From positions 4,216,001 through 4,280,000 of the forward strand of contig NC_070562.1 in NCBI RefSeq assembly GCF_026914185.1: a stretch of DNA of 64,000 bases, written 5' to 3'. Both the position numbers and the translations under genes were made by a program. Each line of letters starts with the position of its first letter. Positions within the stretch are counted from its first letter, which is position 1. Shown here piece by piece: positions 21,434-32,539 of the stretch. Under the pieces are notes generated by a model that saw only the letters and a list, made by a program, of their open reading frames with translations, did not search any database and was not told where the DNA came from. The stretch is from Puccinia triticina. Taxonomy: Eukaryota > Basidiomycota > Pucciniomycetes > Pucciniales > Pucciniaceae.

Positions 21434-24250
21434 ATGCCTGGTTATAATGATGGACCTGTGAAGATGCCTCATTCAAAACTTGGAAAAGAACAGCACATCA
21501 AGAAATTAACCAAGGCTTTTCAATCCCCTCGAGCTCAAGGTATGCTTATTCTGACTGCTCCCAGAGACCACTTTCTTGGAAATTTGAGATTGATATGCAG
21601 CTTCTTTTATATTATAGGTGATGAAATGATCAAAACCCTCTTATGTGGGTTTTTTAAGCATCTTTTTTACTTCCCTCACTTATAGAGAAACTAGTGATCC
21701 TAAATCGGTCTCTATGAGGAGTGATACTATAGTAAGCAGTCTCATCAATTTGAAGATTTCAGGAAGAGTAGATGTACAACGGGGATGGGAAGGCGAGGTG
21801 ATGATAACCAACGGATCGACGAAAAAGATCTCCAACAAAAAAATAACCACAATAGAAGCGCAAGAGAATGAATATCTGGTGAACGTATTGAATGAATGGT
21901 GTGTGAATGTAGGAGCGTTTGAGTTCAAGTATCAGGACATGAATTGGCTCCGGCAAACAAGAAACGGATTGGGAGTCATCAAGCCTAACAGAAACTCAGT
22001 CGAAGTTGCGTTAAAGTTTCATGCCTTAGGACTCACTTGGAAAATGTATCGAATCTCATCAACAATGGGTACGTGCTCTTACAAAAAACCTCGTTATTTA
22101 TGTTTTGGATGGATTCCCTGCTGGTCTGATGGGCTCTCCGTGTGTTGCAGTGGCTCAAATGGCCATCTATCAATCTATTGGAAATTTGCCTCCGCTCACG
22201 GCTGCAGATCTGGAATCGATACCACACGAGGACTCGTCCCTCTTGGAAATCATGCAGGCCTTTGATCGTCTTGTTTCCCGGAATCATCGGTTTGAAAGCG
22301 CAGAAAATTTCAATCGTGAGGTAGCAAAAGTGATCCCAATACCTTACCACCTGCAGTTGGATTTCTTTCCGGTCTGTGATCATTGGGTACGGTCGTCAGG
22401 TGAACGCGAGTACCATGTGGTATCACAACGTAAATAAATGTGTAGTTAATCATACCTGTCTACTCTTTCATATTCGTCTGACTTCTCTTGCCTCTATCTC
22501 TGTCAAGTGATCGAAGTCTGCCAAGAAATGGCTCCCTCGATGGCCGCCCATGGTCCTCTCTTTTGGCAACAACTTGAGAGACTTGCTGTTCTTGAAGACC
22601 TCATGCCATTGTACGAGGCTTACCAACAGCTTTGTGATTTTTTCCAAAAGGGAGTCCCGTTTGATCGGTTGTTCGAATATTATAAGCTAGTTTCAAAGAT
22701 CAGTAGCTCACTCAAAAGCTTCGGCGACTTTCACGGCAATACACACTCGAGTATCTCCATGCCACGTAGCCAGGCTACCAATAAGGATGGAATGGTATTG
22801 ACGGAACAATTTGAATTTGAAACGCCCGTGTTAAAACACAAGGCCAACTTGCTGATGAATTACGCCGAAGAACTTCATCAAGCAAGAAGCTTGGGGCTTA
22901 CACCGGAATTCCATCCCAATATCCGTGCTGAAAAAGAGCAGATAGAGAGAATAGGTAAGCCCTGATGAACGCCTCTTCTCGATGTGGTTTAAAGTTGATT
23001 GAAATTTGCGGCGAATTTTCCCTCAAAGCATTTCTGCTTTCAGATATTTTGTCGGCCAACGATGGCATCAAACTTAGCGATGTAGTCGACCAGCTTGGAT
23101 CTGACGTTTTCCGAACGAGTCTGCCAGGGGTAATCAAACACAAGCTATCTCAATTTGCCCAGTTCATCAAAGATGAGATGCAAGAACTAACCGCATCGAC
23201 GAACCCTGCTAGTAAGTCGGCTAAAATGCGAGAAATACTAAAGGAATGGGACCCACATCTATCGGCTGCCTTGAAGGAGGGTGTGAAGATCAATGAGTCA
23301 CTGCCCGAACAGCTAATATATGCAGTTAAACGTTTTAAATTGTCTCAGAAACCTACATACGAAGAAAAGCTGGAGGAATACAACCGATTAGTCCGGCTAG
23401 CAATCATCAAGTGTGAAAACTATCATATTTACCCTTCAACCATCTTTCGACTCCATGAAACCCCAATCGTTTGGCAGGCTATGTTGAGGACAACTGAGAG
23501 AGAATTCGCAACTGTTGATAAACTTAATGCTGAGATTTTGATCGAACGTCTGAGTCGTACTCAAAGGATTGTCACGAACATACCACTCTTTGACAGAATT
23601 TGTAAGTTATCTTTGCACATCACCGGGTACTGTTTATCATGACTAAATCCAACCATTAATCGATGTATCTTGCTACATACTCGTGGGAAAGATTATGCTT
23701 TGGATGAAGTCAATGCTTCAGAGAGAAACACAATTCTACAAAGCGTCGAGGAACGGATAAAAAAATGGAAAACCCCCACAGAAGAATTCAAAAGAGCGAT
23801 GAAATCCGAAGAATATGAAACATTAACCAGAATATTTACTCAGATACGCAGGTCTTGGAAGACGAAGGCCAGGTACGAAGATTGGAGGCGAAAGTTGAAC
23901 CCGACCCTGCCGAGTTTTCCGTCGGATCTAGTGAAAATAATTGCCGACATGTTTGGTGATTCTTCGAGACAGTTTTTGATGAAAAAACTTGATTCTCGTT
24001 GGCACCACTTCTTAGATTGGAATGTCAAGCCGTACTTACGAAGAGCTCTGCTATATCAAGAGCTTCGATCTTTGACAGACGGCGGAGAGTTCTTGGCTGA
24101 TATTTTCCTTCGGCTAATACAAGAGGAGAGTGCTTCCCAAATGCAGATAAAATCACGCACGTATGGTATGCTTTATACTGAATAGGTCAAAGAAAGTTGG
24201 TTTTCTTTTTGTCTTTGATCTCATCTTTTTAGCATATCAGGATTTCTGAA
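21434..24250 (+). CDS. Multi-exon orphan protein of unknown function
   Basis: Exons that keep phase: 21434-21539, 21618-21648 (weak, 31 nt), 21686-22068, 22151-22399, 22508-22954, 23044-23601 and 23692 to about 24166, with a short last exon ending near 24250. The product is about 750 residues and mostly helical and charged, with no motif I recognise. Sections include VRSSGVIEVCQEMAPSMAA, LEEYNRLVRLAIIKCENYH and FPSDLVKIIADMFGDSS. The start could be earlier at an in-frame ATG (21,395). The acceptor before 23692 lacks a pyrimidine tract and is the least certain junction. Consistent open phase across seven exons supports a real gene. Rust genomes contain many lineage-specific families of this sort, but the family was not identified. 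Confidence 0.55.
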
Positions 24251-24301
24251 ATAGAGAGATAAGATCAGGGGCTTGGAAACCGAAAAACAACTCCCACATT
24301 A

Positions 24302-24491
24302 GGGGGGTTCACAATTGAATTTTACAAAACTTGAGGTCAATTTAAGGCCTTTGTGAACAAAATTGTGAAATTTTGGCAAGCTTTCCAGGATGGGGGGTTG
24401 CTGATTTCAACTTACCAATTTTTTAGAAACATGTTCATAAGCAGGGTAACATGTGTCCTAAATTTCTGCAAATTTCAATTGTGAACCCCCC
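24302..24491. repeat. MITE family 1, copy 1
   Basis: 190-bp element with terminal inverted repeats: it opens GGGGGGTTCACAATTGAA and closes TTTCAATTGTGAACCCCCC. A second, diverged copy lies at 45,677-45,884 with the same ends and the same internal words (GTTGCTGAT, GTTCATAA). It is non-coding and presumably a non-autonomous DNA transposon. Confidence 0.7.
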
Positions 24492-24539
24492 ACACAATCC
24501 CAATAGATTATAGGAGTCAAGACAGTTCGGGTCTGACTT

Positions 24540-25088
24540 TTTGAGCAACTCTGCTTGACACTGAAACAAATATGATACATGGAGTGTATATGGTAAAAAA
24601 ATTTCATTGGGCATGTAGGTATGTATGCATCTTCAGTGAAAAACATTTAGGCCCCGTTTGGAGCCAATATAAATATAGGTGATATAATCATTTGTAAATT
24701 CAATAAAAAATACAAAACTCAACATAAAGAATCCAATTTTTTTTGTAGGAAACCTACAGTACTGGTCTCATCAACTATGAAGTCAGATTTAACTGATTCA
24801 GCCATCTTCAGCACCATAATACCATTATATTGCTTTGTTTTGGTCAAAATCAATATAATGGTACCACAGTACTGAATATGGCTGAATCAGTTGAATCTGA
24901 CTTCATAATTGAAGAGACCAGTATTGTAGGTTGCCTAGAAAAAATATTTGGAGGCTTTATGTTGAATTTTGTAGTTTTCATTGAATTAACCAATGATTAT
25001 ATCACCTATGTTTATATCGGCTCCAAACAAAGCCTTACCATATATATACACTCCATGTATTGTATTTGTTTCAGCAGAGTCTGCTGAA
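24540..25088. repeat. Large foldback (inverted-repeat) element
   Basis: Two arms of about 190 bp, 24,649-24,832 and 24,852-25,035, are near-complete inverted repeats around an approximately 19-nt loop; the outer ends read AGGCCCCGTTTGGAGCC and GGCTCCAAACAAAGCCT. Beyond these, 24,540-24,596 is inverted again at 25,036-25,088 (TACCATAT..ACACTCCATGTAT), with about 50 nt interrupting the left side only. The whole could fold into one long hairpin. AGGCCC..TTTGG ends recur at 38,779-39,607 and at 31,376-31,392. Confidence 0.75.
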
Positions 25089-25510
25089 CTGATGTAAAAA
25101 ATTTGTAAACTGTATTTGTAATTTCATTCAGATCAGCAAGTCACTAGCCAGAACAGTTCCATTCATGGTGGTGATGTCTTACAGTGTACACTATAAATTA
25201 GCAAAATCAGCAAAGCAAGCCATTCACAGAGTTGCTTAAACCTCAAATATGAACTGTCCTAATGGGTTGTTGATGTCAAGGGGGGACTTGATAGCCACAG
25301 GGCAACTGCACAAACAAAATTTTGGCTTGAGCTTTGTTGTTCTTCTAAACCTGTTGCCAGGAATTGGAGTTGTCCAAAAATCTCACCATATTTTGATATT
25401 TGTTTCCTTGATTTTTTGCAAGATTTCCTTCACAATTTTCCTTTGGAGTTTAGATTTGGTCACTGCCTGGCTATTGGGTAAAGACTCAACCTAATAGACA
25501 AAAATGTTTT
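25089..25510. other. Intergenic, nothing recognised
   Basis: AT-rich DNA with one short frame (25,249-25,494) lacking domains. No clear repeat boundaries. Confidence 0.35.
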
Positions 25511-25788
25511 TGAGGATAGGATGCGCGTTAGACACAAGCTTAGGGAGCGGTGACAACAAGCAGACAAGAGCAAACCTTTGAGGATAGGATGCGCGTTAGA
25601 CACAAGCTTAGGGAGCGGTGAAAAAGAGCAGACAAGAGCAAACCTGTAGACAGTGAGTCAAAGGGAAGCAGTGAGTTTGAGGCAAACAGTTGTTGAGTGT
25701 TGAATTACTTAGGCAAACCTTTGAGGATAGGATGCGCGTTAGACACAAGCTTAGGGAGCAGTGACAACAAGCAGACAAGAGCAAACCT
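25511..25788. repeat. Three copies of a 66-67 bp unit
   Basis: Units at 25,511-25,577, 25,579-25,645 and 25,722-25,788 share TGAGGATAGGATGCGCGTTA and end GACAAGAGCAAACCT. Between copies two and three lies a spacer (25,646-25,702) beginning GTAGACAGTGAGTCAAAGGG. A second copy of that spacer, at 25,849-25,860 continuing at 30,062-30,118, is the target into which the hAT element inserted. Confidence 0.8.
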
Positions 25789-26359
25789 AAAAGAAGAGCC
25801 TACAATGAGAACAGGAGACAAGGAAGTGAAAAGATGGAAAACGGACCTGTAGACGGTGAGCAACGATGCAACTATTACGCTAATTGTAATTAGCGCCGCT
25901 AAAAAAGTAGCGTAGCGCTGGCCGCTAATAATCTGGCCAGTTAGCAATAGCGGTAGCGCTCCAGCGCTACATATAGCGCGTAGCGTAGCAAAAACCCCGC
26001 TACATGATTTCCCCCCCATGTAGTTTAACGTTTTCAAACCGCTAACGCTAAAAATAACTGTAGTTTAGCGCCAAAGCCGCTACATCTGCTAAAAGCAGCG
26101 CTACATGCAAGTTTAGCGGGATGAATGCTAAATATTAAATCTAGCGCAGTAACTAGCCCAAGAATAGCGGACTACATAATGATTAGCGGACCTAGCGCAC
26201 AGCCCGCTACATATTTACTGTAGCGCAGCAAATCAAATGAGACTCCGGTCTCGGGTATTCACAGCACAGTAAAGTTTAACCTAGTTGATTGTGGTATGAT
26301 ACCACTGTGGTTCTTCCCTCCGCTTTGATCGATCACTCCTTTCCCCTCAGGCTCCGGCC

Positions 26360-29300
26360 ATGACTTCCAACCGCCAGTCAACCCCACCAAACCAGGGAGA
26401 ACCCCCAACAGGCCCCCGCCAATCTTCCCGGCTTCGAACTCCTCTGGCCCGCCCTGGATTTGTCCCAACTCACACTGATTCACGAAGGACCCTTGTAGTC
26501 GATTCAGTGCCAACCACTGGAAGCGAACCCATTGTCAGTCATCCTAAAAACCCGCGCAAGGACAAAAATCGGCCTGAATCTCAGGCTGCAGGAGCCACAT
26601 CATTGACATCAGGCACTGTGAGTTTTTTCTTAGTCCGTTTGTTCTCTTGTATGGTTCAAACATCTATGATCTAATTACTATTTGAATTTCTCTCAATTAG
26701 GCTGGACCCGATGAATTCAACATTATCCAAGATTCCGATGACAAGAACGAAAAGGCGAACAAGCGCGGAAAGAACATCAAAGGTGGATTTGATCACCCAA
26801 AGAAATTTCTCTTTGAAGGTTCCACTGCCGAAGGACAGGTGAGCAGAGTCCGAGATTTCAATATCTTTGTTATTGTTCTTCACTGATCCATCCTCACCTA
26901 CTCTTCAGGAAAATGGTCTTACCTATAAATGTCGATGGTGTCCGAAGTCAGTCCGAACACCACTTTCCACCAGTTCAAACCTCAAGACCCATTGTAATGG
27001 CTCGATAAATGCGTCCGGAACTCGCAAGGGTTGTCCTGGACGAGCGAAGGCAATAGCCAATGGCGCCAAACTACCGCCAAGTGCTGAGGAATCCGTTGCC
27101 CAAACTAAAAAGGAAAAAGATTCTGGTACTCTGACGGCTTACATTCAGAAAGGACGATTTGACATCAAGACCTTGAATAAAATCGTCTTGTTCTGGATGA
27201 TTCGTCAGTCACTCCCTTGGACTCGCATCAATGATTTTTTCCTTGGAGTAGCGTTTGATTACAGCAATGCAACTGCCGAGCTCTATTCTCGGACTTGGGC
27301 TGCTGTCTCTGCTCGGAAGCTTTACCTGAACCTACAGTCAACAATGCTAAAGGATATCAAGGTGAGTTTAATCTATTGGAATTTTTGGCAACAATTAAAC
27401 TGTGACTAATGGATCTATTTCAGGACTCTGGTTCGAAGATCAGCCTGGTAGCCAATGTGTGGACCCCAAAAGGTAACCACAAAGCTTTCATAGGCATTTC
27501 AGTTTGCTATATAAACAGGGACTGGCAGTACGTCTTGCAACATTTGTCGATGAAATACATATCGTGGCACCATAATGGAAAGTATTTAGCTCTGCCTTTT
27601 GCAAATGTCCTGATCAAAAACGGGCTACATGACAAGATAAGTTTTATTGCTTCTTATTATTTTTTATGCTTGCTTATTTGGGCTAATCTTTTTCTTATCT
27701 TATCTACATCCATTCCTTGACCACAGATTCAGGAAGCAATAATTTTACCATGGTCAAGGAAATGGCTCAGATTATACGTGGAAAAAATGGCGATTTCGAG
27801 CACTATCTAGACTATCACCCTTGATGCTTCTGTCATGTACTCGCCTTGATCTTAGGAGCCGGGCTCAAGAGTATCAAACTCCAGAAGCAATTTCAAGACC
27901 CATCATCGACAACAAAACCCGACTTTTTCCCTATGCTTGATACTATTGAAGAACTCGACGAAGATGCTGCTGAAGACGAGCAATCAGTTGAAGGCACCAA
28001 TGAGATACAGGAGGTCGACGAATGTGATGATTGCGGCAAAGTGGATCCTGATGATGCGTCAATTGGCTCCGATTGCGATCTTTCCGATGTCGATCAAGGC
28101 CAAGCTCGCATGGAAGGATCTATTGTGGATGGTTTTGGTCATACATTGGTCAAAGTGTGTTAATTTCAGCGGAATATTCTGTTCTTTTACACTTGCTGAT
28201 CAAAAAAATCCAGGTGGATTATATCAGTCGCCGAATCTGCTCGTCAGCAGCCAAACGGGCCGAATTCAATCATCTTGCTCAGAAGATGCGCTACAAAGGT
28301 CCACAATTGATCCCTGGATATGGAATACGCTGGAATGTGGCATACGACAGTTGGACACGAGCTTACTCCGCCCGAAAGGTTATCGTCCAACTCCTCAGTG
28401 ACGAGTCCGACAAGTACGCCGGAAAGTCAGCTGCAGGCCATTACTTCAAAGGTTACGAAGTCACAAACAAGGAATGGGAAGACTTGAACTCCCTCAACCA
28501 AATTCTAGAGGTATGCGAGCTCTCTCATTTTATTTCCGGTCCAAAATGATCTCTCAGCTAAACAACAGTTAATCTGATAGGAGTTTCTGGTGATAACATT
28601 GCGTATGGAAGGGGATGGTCCTTCCTGCTCAATGGTGTTGTACAAATACACCAGACTCATTGGCTTGTTGGAGGCAAGGAAGAAGTCACCCGAATTTGCT
28701 GCCTTCGGCAACATGTTTGATCCGATGATCAAAGTTGCAAACAAGTATCTCGAACTCGCCTTGCGTTGCGATGCAATTCTACTTGCAACAATGCTTCACC
28801 CTGCCTGGAGGCTGTCTCTGATCAAAGACAAGTTTCCCGAATATTCCGAAATCGCCGAAGGACTTCTCGATGATGTGTTCCAAGCTAAACTCAAAGCTCA
28901 TCAAAAACTTCACCCACCAGTAGCAGCTGACGAAGTAAATGACGAGGAATCAGAAAATGACGAATTCAATTACTACCCAACAAAGTCCGGTGCTTCACAG
29001 GAGGATGGCGAGCTTAAAAAGTGCAAAGAAGGAGTCTGGCCACTCGGTAGGAAGTCTGATCCACTCTTGTGGTGGAAGGTACGTGACAATAGCAACCTTT
29101 CATAATTCTCCAACCAAGTTTGCTGATACAACACATTGGTTCAGGCTCATGCATCCGAATTCCCCCAACTCTCGCTGGTTGCCCGTGACGTTTTGGCCTG
29201 CGCAGGAAGCTCGGCCAGTGTAGAACGAACATTCTCAGCAGCAGCCGACATATGTTCGCCTGTTCGTAATAGGTTGGCCGCTACAACCATCGAGCGGTGT

Positions 29301-29474
29301 GTCAGTAGCCATCTGTGGTTGCGATCCGGAATCAAAGCCGGTGGTGAGTTTGCCGATGCACAGGCTGTGATTGATACAGCCAGATCAAACAAGAAATTTG
29401 CCTCTCACGTCGCCAAGTTAGAGGACTACCTGAAGGGCCTCAAGATCAGAAATGTGGGATCCAAGAATAAGTGA
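26360..29474 (+). pseudogene. hAT transposase with one nonsense codon
   Basis: Eight exons keep frame: 26360-26617, 26701-26838, 26909-27361, 27424-27640, 27727-28154, 28214-28510, 28581-29078 and 29145-29474, total 873 codons. A BED-like zinc finger is seen near the start of exon 3 (YKCRWCPKSVRTPLS then NLKTHCNGS). SGSNNFTMVKEM follows, the DNA-transposase core with DN-like catalytic surroundings. The hAT dimerisation domain closes the protein: SLVARDVLACAGSSASVERT then FSAAADICSPVRNRL. A TGA at 27,822-27,824 (codon 388) sits where the family has Arg in an H-x-R-C-F-x-H-x-L-x-L block (here CFCHVLALILGAGL), consistent with CGA to TGA. All other exons are open, so loss of function looks recent. 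Confidence 0.85.
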
Positions 29475-29576
29475 CCCGAGCTTCCAATCTATAGTATTGA
29501 ACTTCACACTCTGCTTATCATGCTCAATATAAGAATCCATGCGCTAGACTACTATTTCTTTTTTATCCTACTATTT

Positions 29577-29695
29577 CTTCAAGACCACAAATACTATCAT
29601 ACACGAGTCGCAAATATTATCATGCACGAGTCACCAATACTATCATACACAAGTTGGAGTCACAAATACTATCATACAAGAGTCTGTTTCTGTTT
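29577..29695. repeat. Short tandem repeat in the hAT 3' region
   Basis: Four imperfect units of about 22-30 nt containing CAAATACTATCATACA and GAGTC lie between the transposase stop and the right subterminal block. They are non-coding. Confidence 0.65.
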
Positions 29696-30602
29696 TATGC
29701 TTGAAATTTAAAGTCTAGATCTCAAATACTGCTACATTTACCGCTAACATAGCGACATGAGCCCGCTAATATAGCGGCTAATTAGCGATACTGAGCCCGC
29801 TAATATAGCAACTAATTAGCGATAATGGGCGCTAAACAATTGCTAAATTAGCGGATATGCGCTAAAAGTAGCTGAAGCGTAGCGATCAGCCGCTACAAAC
29901 CGCTACTTTCTAGCGATTAAAATCTTCAGATTTTTCTTGAGATAGCAGTTAGCGTTAAATGTAATACGCCGGCGCTACATTTTAGTTTAGCGTAGCAGCG
30001 CTAAAAAACCCGCTAAATTAGCGTATTACACGCTATCCGTAGCGTAATAGTTGCATCGTTGCGGTGAGTCAAAGGGAAGCAGTGAGTTTGAGGCAAACAG
30101 TTGTTGAGTGTTAAAGAAACCGGAACAAGTGGAAAACAAGGAGTGGAATTTAACATGACAACTAGGTTAAGCAACAAAATAAGCTGCTGACTCAGAGTGT
30201 GAATATCACTATGTACAGGCTTGTGACACATGAGAAAACAGGAAACGTCTAATACAACCTACTGGTGTCTAACTCTAATGTTGCTGGGCCATTCACAGGG
30301 CTGTAATGGGTTCTGAACCGTTATTTCTCACTACAAAAATGTTTAGCTTGATGAATCAGGAGACTGAGGTTTTTAAAATGTGAATAAAAGGGTGAAATGA
30401 GTTTTAAACATGTGACAAGTGCAGTTGGTGTAGCAAAGCACCAAGTTATCTACTCAAGATAGAGAATGTGCCGGCGGACCCAGGGCGGGTACCTGGCACC
30501 AGTCGCACTGCCAGAATAATTAGCCCAAGTTGGATTTATCTTTCAGCAGTTGAGATCAAAACAGTGTTGGCGGGTACCACCTGTGTTGGTGGGTACCACC
30601 TT

Positions 30603-30661
30603 CACCTGCCTGACGGTGCCAGGTGCCTATTTTTTTGAAAACGTGGTGCAGTACCCGGGTA
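30603..30661. repeat. Dispersed GC-rich repeat, copy 1
   Basis: CACCTGCCTGACGGTGCC...GGTGCCTATTTTTTTGAA...GTACCCGGGTAAC here matches 38,221-38,290 (CACCTGCCTGCGGGTGCC...GTGCCTATTTTTTG...CACCCGGGTACAC). This is a short shared element of unknown type. Confidence 0.55.
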
Positions 30662-30927
30662 ACCCCCAGCTCACCCGGTAACCCCCAGCTCACCCAAATG
30701 GGTCAAAGCAACAATGGGTAGTTATGTTACCAATAACGGTGACGTAACAGTTTTTAAGCCGTTATTGTTACAGTTACTCGTAACGGTGGTGCACTACGTT
30801 ATTGCACCCCCTCTCCACAAGAGAGGTGGCTATCCTAGGTGAAACCCTCCAGTGAGCTCTGAGATTCACACTATTAGATTTTAATCCTGTTTTGCTTTCC
30901 AGTTTCTCCTTTAGAGAAAGCTTGGCT

Positions 30928-31275
30928 GGTCATTGAGTGGGTCTGTCCTCTTCAATGACCGGTTCAACCGGTCATCAAGTGGGTCTGTCCTCTTTGATGA
31001 CTGGTCAATGAGTTGTTCTGTCCTCTTCAATGTTGACCGGTCATTGAGATGGTGTATCCTCTTTGATGACAGGTTGAACCGGTCATCAAGAGGTGAAGTC
31101 CTCTGGATGGCTGGTCAAAAAGGTCATCCAGAGGTTGTGTCTGGGTGGCCGGTCAAACCGGTCATCCAGAGTTTTTGTCCTCTTTGATGACTGGTTGACA
31201 GGTCATTGAGGGGTTGTGTCCTTCTCCATGACCTGATGACCGGTCATCCAGAGGTGAAGCTTGATGACCAGAGGG
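30928..31275. repeat. Minisatellite with GGTCATTGAG/CCGGTCATC units
   Basis: Imperfect units of roughly 35-40 nt alternate GACCGGT and ACCGGTCATCAAG with TGTCCTCTTTGATGAC; each unit is partly palindromic around ACCGGT or GACC. The array resembles the one at 38,968-39,415 (GACCAACCGGGCCATCAAGTGG). It ends close to an element terminus at 31,392, suggesting both arrays belong to the same element family. Confidence 0.65.
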
Positions 31276-31447
31276 TGAGTACATACAGAGCCATCAATAT
31301 ATCTCCAAAATGGTGGGGGGGGGGGGGGGGGGGCTCCCCCCGTTATAAATTGCCCAATTTATCATATTACATTGTGCGGCCAAACGGGGCCTAAAGAATG
31401 GTCTTGGCAGGTGACATGTAGCTAACTTCATTCCAACCATACACCCA

Positions 31448-31590
31448 GGGAAAAGTGGCAGAACCCCCTGATGATGACAAGGTGGTCATTTGTATTTAAG
31501 GGGAGTACTGTTGGAGTACTACTTGAGTTTCAACAGATGTTACTTGATGCCACCTGACACCTATTCACCCCAGATATCACATGGTAAAGT
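31448..31590. repeat. Dispersed repeat, copy 2
   Basis: Diverged copy of the repeat at 5,430-5,580, sharing GAAAAGTGGCAGAACCC, TTGGAGTACT and TTTCAACAGATGTTACT. It abuts the MITE that begins at 31,589. Confidence 0.5.
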
Positions 31591-31866
31591 GGAGGACTTC
31601 CTGTCAATCTGGGAACCCCTCCAAGACCTAGATCTGAGCCAAGTTTTGCAGGGAAATCTAGACTTTGGGACTCTGGAACTGGGAGCCTCCCAGATTCAGG
31701 AAACTAGTTTCCTTCACTGGAGGACACTCCACCAATCTGGGAACCCAGATTTTCCCAGATTTTGCAGGGAAATCTAGGCAGATCTAGGATTTGGGACAAT
31801 TGAGCCCCGATTTCCCCGCAAAATCTGGAGAAATCTGAGTTCCCAGATTGACAGGAAGTCCTCCAC
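31589..31866. repeat. MITE family 2, copy with 26-bp inverted ends
   Basis: The first 26 bases (31,589-31,614, starting GTGGAGGACTTCCTG) are an exact inverted copy of 31,841-31,866. Internally it carries TTTGCAGGGAAATCTAG words in both orientations. A shorter relative occupies 41,187-41,336 and others lie at 41,046-41,175 and from 41,331. It is non-coding, and frames that cross it are artefacts. Confidence 0.8.
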
Positions 31867-32539
31867 TCATCCCTTTCCACACTCAGCAAAAAGGTTTTCA
31901 CAAACACTTTTAAGCTTGACTCCAGTTTGTCCAAGTAGATTTTCCATGGCAGATTGGGAGGAAAGAATTGGGGGTTTCACATACTGATCAGTTCTAAATC
32001 AGCAGCCATTTCTTGGAAAGTGTTCAAGTTTGGTGTGCAGCTCCCCCTTAGAAGCAAGATCTAGAGCTTACTGAAATTCTGCATGAGCAAACACGCCTTG
32101 TTCCAATATATTAACCCTCATGCTTGTACTGTAGCTCTGCTTTTGAAAGCCTCTTTCCGTACACTGGAAATGTCTAGATGATTGATCCCAGCAGTGTTTG
32201 AGGATTAGTTATGGAAGACTAGGAATTATGATTGGCTTGTTTTGTATGTAGATGTGTTGGTTTGGGCAGGGTGGGGTGGGTGGGGTGGTGTGCTGGGCTC
32301 CTCGGGGGTTCTCCTCTCCCTCCCGCTGCAGCCAGCTTTTCCCACCACCACCACTCCAAGACCACCTACCACACGCGCATGACTCGAACCACCAACTAGC
32401 TTCCCTTCGCTCTCCCCCTCTCTCTCGTCCACCGCCTCCATCTCTCTCTCTCTCTTTCTCTCCCTCTCTCCCTCTACATCTTTCCAAGAAACCCTTCCTA
32501 CAGGAATACTCAAAAATCAACTCAATCGAGATCATCAAC

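Larger units (their letters stand above)
25861..30061 (+). mobile_element. hAT-type DNA transposon, complete with both ends
   Basis: The element is 4,201 bp. The first 22 bases (25,861-25,882, starting CAACGATGCAAC) are an exact inverted copy of the last 22 (30,040-30,061, ending GTTGCATCGTTG). CGGTGAG flanks both sides (25,854-25,860 and 30,062-30,068), a 7-bp duplication; hAT elements usually make 8 bp, and the adjoining base differs (A left, G right). Both subterminal regions (25,861-26,230 and about 29,730-30,061) are packed with TAGCG/CGCTA words. Between them lies one spliced transposase gene on the plus strand. Confidence 0.88.
30062..32539. other. Repeat-rich intergenic block
   Basis: This contains the right part of the hAT target spacer, a copy of the GTACC/GGTGCC repeat (30,603-30,661), a minisatellite (30,928-31,275), a G run of about 20 (31,314-31,333), an element end GGCCAAACGGGGCCT (31,378-31,392) and MITE copies (31,448-31,866). 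The last 300 bp before 32,540 are C/T-rich, with a CTCTCTCTCT run typical of a fungal promoter and leader for the downstream gene. Confidence 0.55.

Noticed and set aside
25511..25788. CRISPR-like spaced repeats
   Set aside because: Three long direct repeats with unequal spacers in fungal DNA; this is a local tandem duplication, not a CRISPR array.
31314..31333. Run of about 20 G
   Set aside because: Likely a homopolymer or assembly artefact; no function is suggested.
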